From positions 62,324 to 126,323 of the forward strand of contig NZ_JXQD01000031.1 of assembly GCF_002100145.1 (NCBI RefSeq): DNA of 64,000 bases, in the 5' to 3' direction. This document shows positions 61,750 through 64,000 of this stretch, piece by piece. Numbering within the stretch: the stretch's first letter is position 1; the number at the start of each line of letters is the position of its first letter. The notes beneath the pieces were generated by a model. That model made no database searches and was not told the origin of the DNA. It saw only the letters and a list, made by a program, of their open reading frames with translations. The position numbers were made by a program, and so were the translations under genes. Origin of the DNA: Vibrio sp. qd031 (GTDB lineage: Bacteria; Pseudomonadota; Gammaproteobacteria; Enterobacterales; Vibrionaceae).

Positions 61750-62045
61750 AATATGTAAAAGAAGATTGGATCCGTAGAAGCAGCATTGTGCTTGTGGTGT
61801 CACTGATTGTCAGTGCGTTGCTGTGGACACTCTCCTTAACCGATTGGGCTGCGACCATGAACACTGCCCAGCAACTTGGCAACCATCCAGAGCGTGAAGC
61901 CCCACCTGCTATCCTAATGTTTATCATGCCGTTTATTAAAGTGACATTTTTGACCATTATTCCTGCCGCGATTTGCCTATTTGTGGTTCGTGCTGCGCGT
62001 TGGGTAAAAAGCATTGTTAAGACCGGCCTACATATGCAGCAATAG
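61746..62045 (+). CDS. Small two-helix membrane protein
   Basis: A 99-residue protein with two membrane segments (about 13-35 and 56-78) and a basic C-terminus. Its start overlaps the DUF4405-like gene by four bases, so the two are translationally coupled. No family recognised. Confidence 0.7.
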   Translation: MKYVKEDWIRRSSIVLVVSLIVSALLWTLSLTDWAATMNTAQQLGNHPEREAPPAILMFIMPFIKVTFLTIIPAAICLFVVRAARWVKSIVKTGLHMQQ

Positions 62046-62208
62046 TGCTCTGCGAAAGGAAGAGAGTCGCATTGCGGAAATGGCCCTTAAAATCAATCAG
62101 CAATGTGCGATCTTGACCGAACTGTAAAAACCAGCAGATAACCAATAGTAACCTCGACATTACACGCTATGCTTAAACTCGATAATAAATTCTGCTAAGG
62201 AAGCACCC

Positions 62209-62397
62209 ATGTCAGAGAGCAATAGAAGCGAAGTCACCGTTGTTGATATAAAAATGCCCTTCATGTCGATCGTTATCTTTTTGGTGAAAGCGGCGATTGC
62301 GTCTATCCCTGCGTTCATCATTTTAACGGTTATTTTTGGGCTGATGAGTGTGCTATTGAGCGGATTGTTTCAAAGCCTTGGCATGGGGAGCTACTAG
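62209..62397 (+). CDS. Small membrane protein
   Basis: A 62-residue protein with one long hydrophobic segment (about 18-50) after a polar N-terminus (MSESNRSEVTVVDIK). AAGGAAG precedes the ATG at a good distance. No family recognised. Confidence 0.6.
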   Translation: MSESNRSEVTVVDIKMPFMSIVIFLVKAAIASIPAFIILTVIFGLMSVLLSGLFQSLGMGSY

Positions 62398-62398
62398 T

Positions 62399-62630
62399 TT
62401 ACTCCACGACCACTGTGGCAAAATCAATCCAACCGTTGGCAAGCATGCCCGTTGCATCGAGCGATGTTGCCGTACTGATCTGCTGCTGGACATGAAATAG
62501 CGGCCAATAGAGCGCTTTGTCGATTAGCTGTGACTCAATACGGCGTAATGCATCGATCCTTTGCAACTCGTTAAGGTTCGATAACGATTTCTTAACGTCG
62601 TGTGCATCCAGGCAGCAAGCTGATTTATTC
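62399..62630 (-). pseudogene. C-terminal remnant of an SgrR-type substrate-binding regulator
   Basis: On the minus strand a frame without its 5' end reads LDAHDVKKSLSNLNELQRID, then ALRRIESQLIDKALYWPLFH and VQQQIS, and ends GWIDFATVVVE with a stop at 62399-62401. This looks like the last 75 residues of an SgrR-like or extracellular solute-binding protein. Upstream (62631 onward) the similarity is lost in AT-rich sequence. The assignment rests on these short motifs. Confidence 0.5.
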
Positions 62631-62712
62631 GGGGCTGAACACTTAGTTCTAACCCCTATTTTTTGGGTCTAAACATAATGAGTGCTACTATTTTTAATAA
62701 TCTAGTTCTCAA

Positions 62713-63510
62713 TTAGTTGAACTGAGCTCCAACAGTAAATGCAATCCAACTTCCACCTAAATCGTTATTTTCCTTTTTATCAGAATCGGATATCAAATCG
62801 TACCCATAAACAAAACTAATATTAAAAGATTGCATTAAATTTACTTGAAAGCCAGCACCCCCACTTAAACCAAATACAGTATCAGTAGTACCAACTTCAT
62901 TTGAGGCAGGTATAAGTGCAGGCCCCGCAAATATTACGGGTCCCCAAGCAATATCGGTAGCATGTGAGTTCCATCGCCATCCAGCATAAGGAGCAATAGT
63001 CGAAGACGGAACTAGAGATCCATCGTTAAAGTAGTATTTGTAAGGGGCAACGAGTAATCCAAAATCTACTCCTGAGCGCATAACGTGCGTCAATGCTCCA
63101 GTCTCAACGATTTCAGTGTTTCTTATAAAAACGCGCTTTCCGGGTGGTAACGCTGCGACTTTACTCACTGTGCAAGAGGTTGGGGGTTTAGAAGTCCTTC
63201 GCCAGCCTACGACCATGTAAATACTTGAAAAGTCGCTGTTGATGCTCTCTATAATTCGAAAGTCTTCTTTTGCTGCTATACAATATTGTTTTCTTGATTC
63301 CTCATTTTGCGGCGACTCATAACCTGTAAATATAAACTCGTATGGTAATGAAAGTTTTTGGCTATCTATAACCTCCGGAGCTCTTTTTACGGTCTCATTT
63401 GCTATTTCTGTTTTAAGAATTTCAACTTCACGAGTGTCACCATCACTTGCTAGCGAGTAAAAAGTAATAAAGCACATTAATAAAGTGCCGATTCTTATTC
63501 GTCTACACAT
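62713..63510 (-). CDS. Unknown exported protein, possible outer-membrane barrel
   Basis: A 265-residue protein with a signal peptide (cleavage near YSLA-SDGD). The second half alternates in barrel style (SGVDFGLLVAPYKYYFND, FGLSGGAGFQVNLMQSFN, SWIAFTVGAQFN) and ends in Asn. The coding sequence is clearly more AT-rich than the rest of the window and lies between gene remnants, suggesting acquisition. No domain recognised. Confidence 0.65.
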   Translation of the reverse strand: MCRRIRIGTLLMCFITFYSLASDGDTREVEILKTEIANETVKRAPEVIDSQKLSLPYEFIFTGYESPQNEESRKQYCIAAKEDFRIIESINSDFSSIYMVVGWRRTSKPPTSCTVSKVAALPPGKRVFIRNTEIVETGALTHVMRSGVDFGLLVAPYKYYFNDGSLVPSSTIAPYAGWRWNSHATDIAWGPVIFAGPALIPASNEVGTTDTVFGLSGGAGFQVNLMQSFNISFVYGYDLISDSDKKENNDLGGSWIAFTVGAQFN

Positions 63511-63845
63511 ATTTATTCCCTAATTGATAAACTTAATTAATATAGTCTGACTCTGCTAAAGGATATTTTCATAATTGAGAAAGCAGCTGCTATGTATAAA
63601 AATACTAATTATTTATAGTAAGGGTGATAAAAATACTAGTACTTATTTATTAAAAGTTTTTTATTTTTATTAATATCTATATACGTTCTATTGGCTACGC
63701 CTAACTATAATGTTTGAAAGGGCTCAGTTTCAGAATAAGTTGACTACCGCGACTGCCCGTATGTGCAACTCCTATAAACTCAAAATACACAGTCGTTCTA
63801 TGTCTCTATGGCTGAAGCATTTCGGTGATTGTGGGCAGTCGAACT
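63511..63845. other. AT-rich gap before the MFS gene
   Basis: About 335 very AT-rich bases. An open frame from 63710 is not convincing as a gene; part of it (MSLWLKHF near 63800) could be the true MFS start displaced by a frameshift. Confidence 0.45.
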
Positions 63846-64000
63846 ATGGTTGTTATTACTCTAGCGGTGATGGTGATCAACACCACGGGCTCGGTATTTT
63901 GGATCCAAGCTATCTATTTTGCGAAGGCAGAGCTGACGTTAAATAGTGTGCAAGTGAGCTATCTGGTTGCTGCGTCTGGTATAGGAGGGATGCTTGGATC
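63846..64000 (+). CDS. Major facilitator transporter, N-terminal part (cut by window end)
   Basis: The frame reads VMVINTTGSVFWIQAIYFAK followed by SVQVSYLVAASGIGGMLG and runs off the edge. This resembles the first membrane helix and loop of an MFS-type transporter. Upstream of the ATG at 63846 the same frame is open to 63814 (ISVIVGSRT), and MSLWLKH is in a neighbouring frame, so the true start or an indel is unresolved. It could also be a damaged gene. Confidence 0.5.
   Translation, partial: MVVITLAVMVINTTGSVFWIQAIYFAKAELTLNSVQVSYLVAASGIGGMLG

Noticed and set aside
63710..63946. 78-codon open frame near the right edge
   Set aside because: It overlaps the MFS frame, which has clear transporter-like sequence; only its MSLWLKH segment may matter, as a displaced MFS start.

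Overview
The window reads as the origin-proximal part of chromosome II of a Vibrio. The diagnostic block is tmcA - parB2 - parA2 - origin - rctB (about 7.4 to 15.1 kb). RctB is the initiator restricted to the second chromosome of Vibrionaceae. The 1.2 kb between parA2 and rctB holds Dam-site iterons, a consensus DnaA box and an AT-rich unwinding region with ATCA repeats. Several copies of the chromosome II ParB2 site (TTTACACTGTAAA) lie around it. Everything is read by eye from sequence, and family names come from motif recognition, not from searches.

Layout. 0-4.4 kb: end of lapG, then lapD and a LapB-type transporter, the c-di-GMP-controlled adhesin retention and secretion locus. 4.5-9.6 kb: YdcH, SRAP protein, FapA-like protein, tmcA. 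9.6-15.8 kb: partition genes, oriCII, rctB and a neighbour carrying an iteron-like site. 16-24.4 kb: small Vibrio proteins, YebC-like regulator, NAD-dependent dehydrogenase, cryptochrome DASH, M23 peptidase overlapping a bactofilin, NhaD. 24.5-28.8 kb: a phosphorelay set (hybrid kinase, OmpR-type regulator, Hpt, PilZ). 29-34.3 kb: KefG/KefB-like potassium efflux pair, DUF2860 outer membrane protein, HlyD/DUF3302 pair. 34.4-40.9 kb: EamA transporter, palindromic repeat, MAPEG-like protein, two TPR-GGDEF paralogues (one degenerate), and a zinc-ribbon transposase-like protein.

41-50.8 kb: PP-loop protein, psuK-psuG pseudouridine catabolism, a GntR/UTRA regulator followed by an unlisted 55-codon Cys-rich gene and a kinase-acetyltransferase fusion, SDR, PEP-CTERM protein, HIT, RidA, hexapeptide acetyltransferase, DUF808. 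50.9-57 kb: radical-SAM pseudogene, LysR, lipase-like lipoprotein, and an AcoR-like sigma-54 activator divergent from an aldehyde dehydrogenase that has a well-spaced -24/-12 promoter. 57-62.4 kb: EF-hand protein, LysR, FrnE-like DsbA protein, and a MarR regulator with matching palindromes before two membrane/redox operons. 62.4-64 kb: gene remnants, an AT-rich stretch with an unknown exported protein, and the start of an MFS transporter cut by the window end.

No rRNA, tRNA, CRISPR array or intact insertion sequence was recognised. The strongest material for a second look is cis-acting: the origin architecture, iteron-like sites outside it, the ParB2 site set, and the MarR and sigma-54 control regions.
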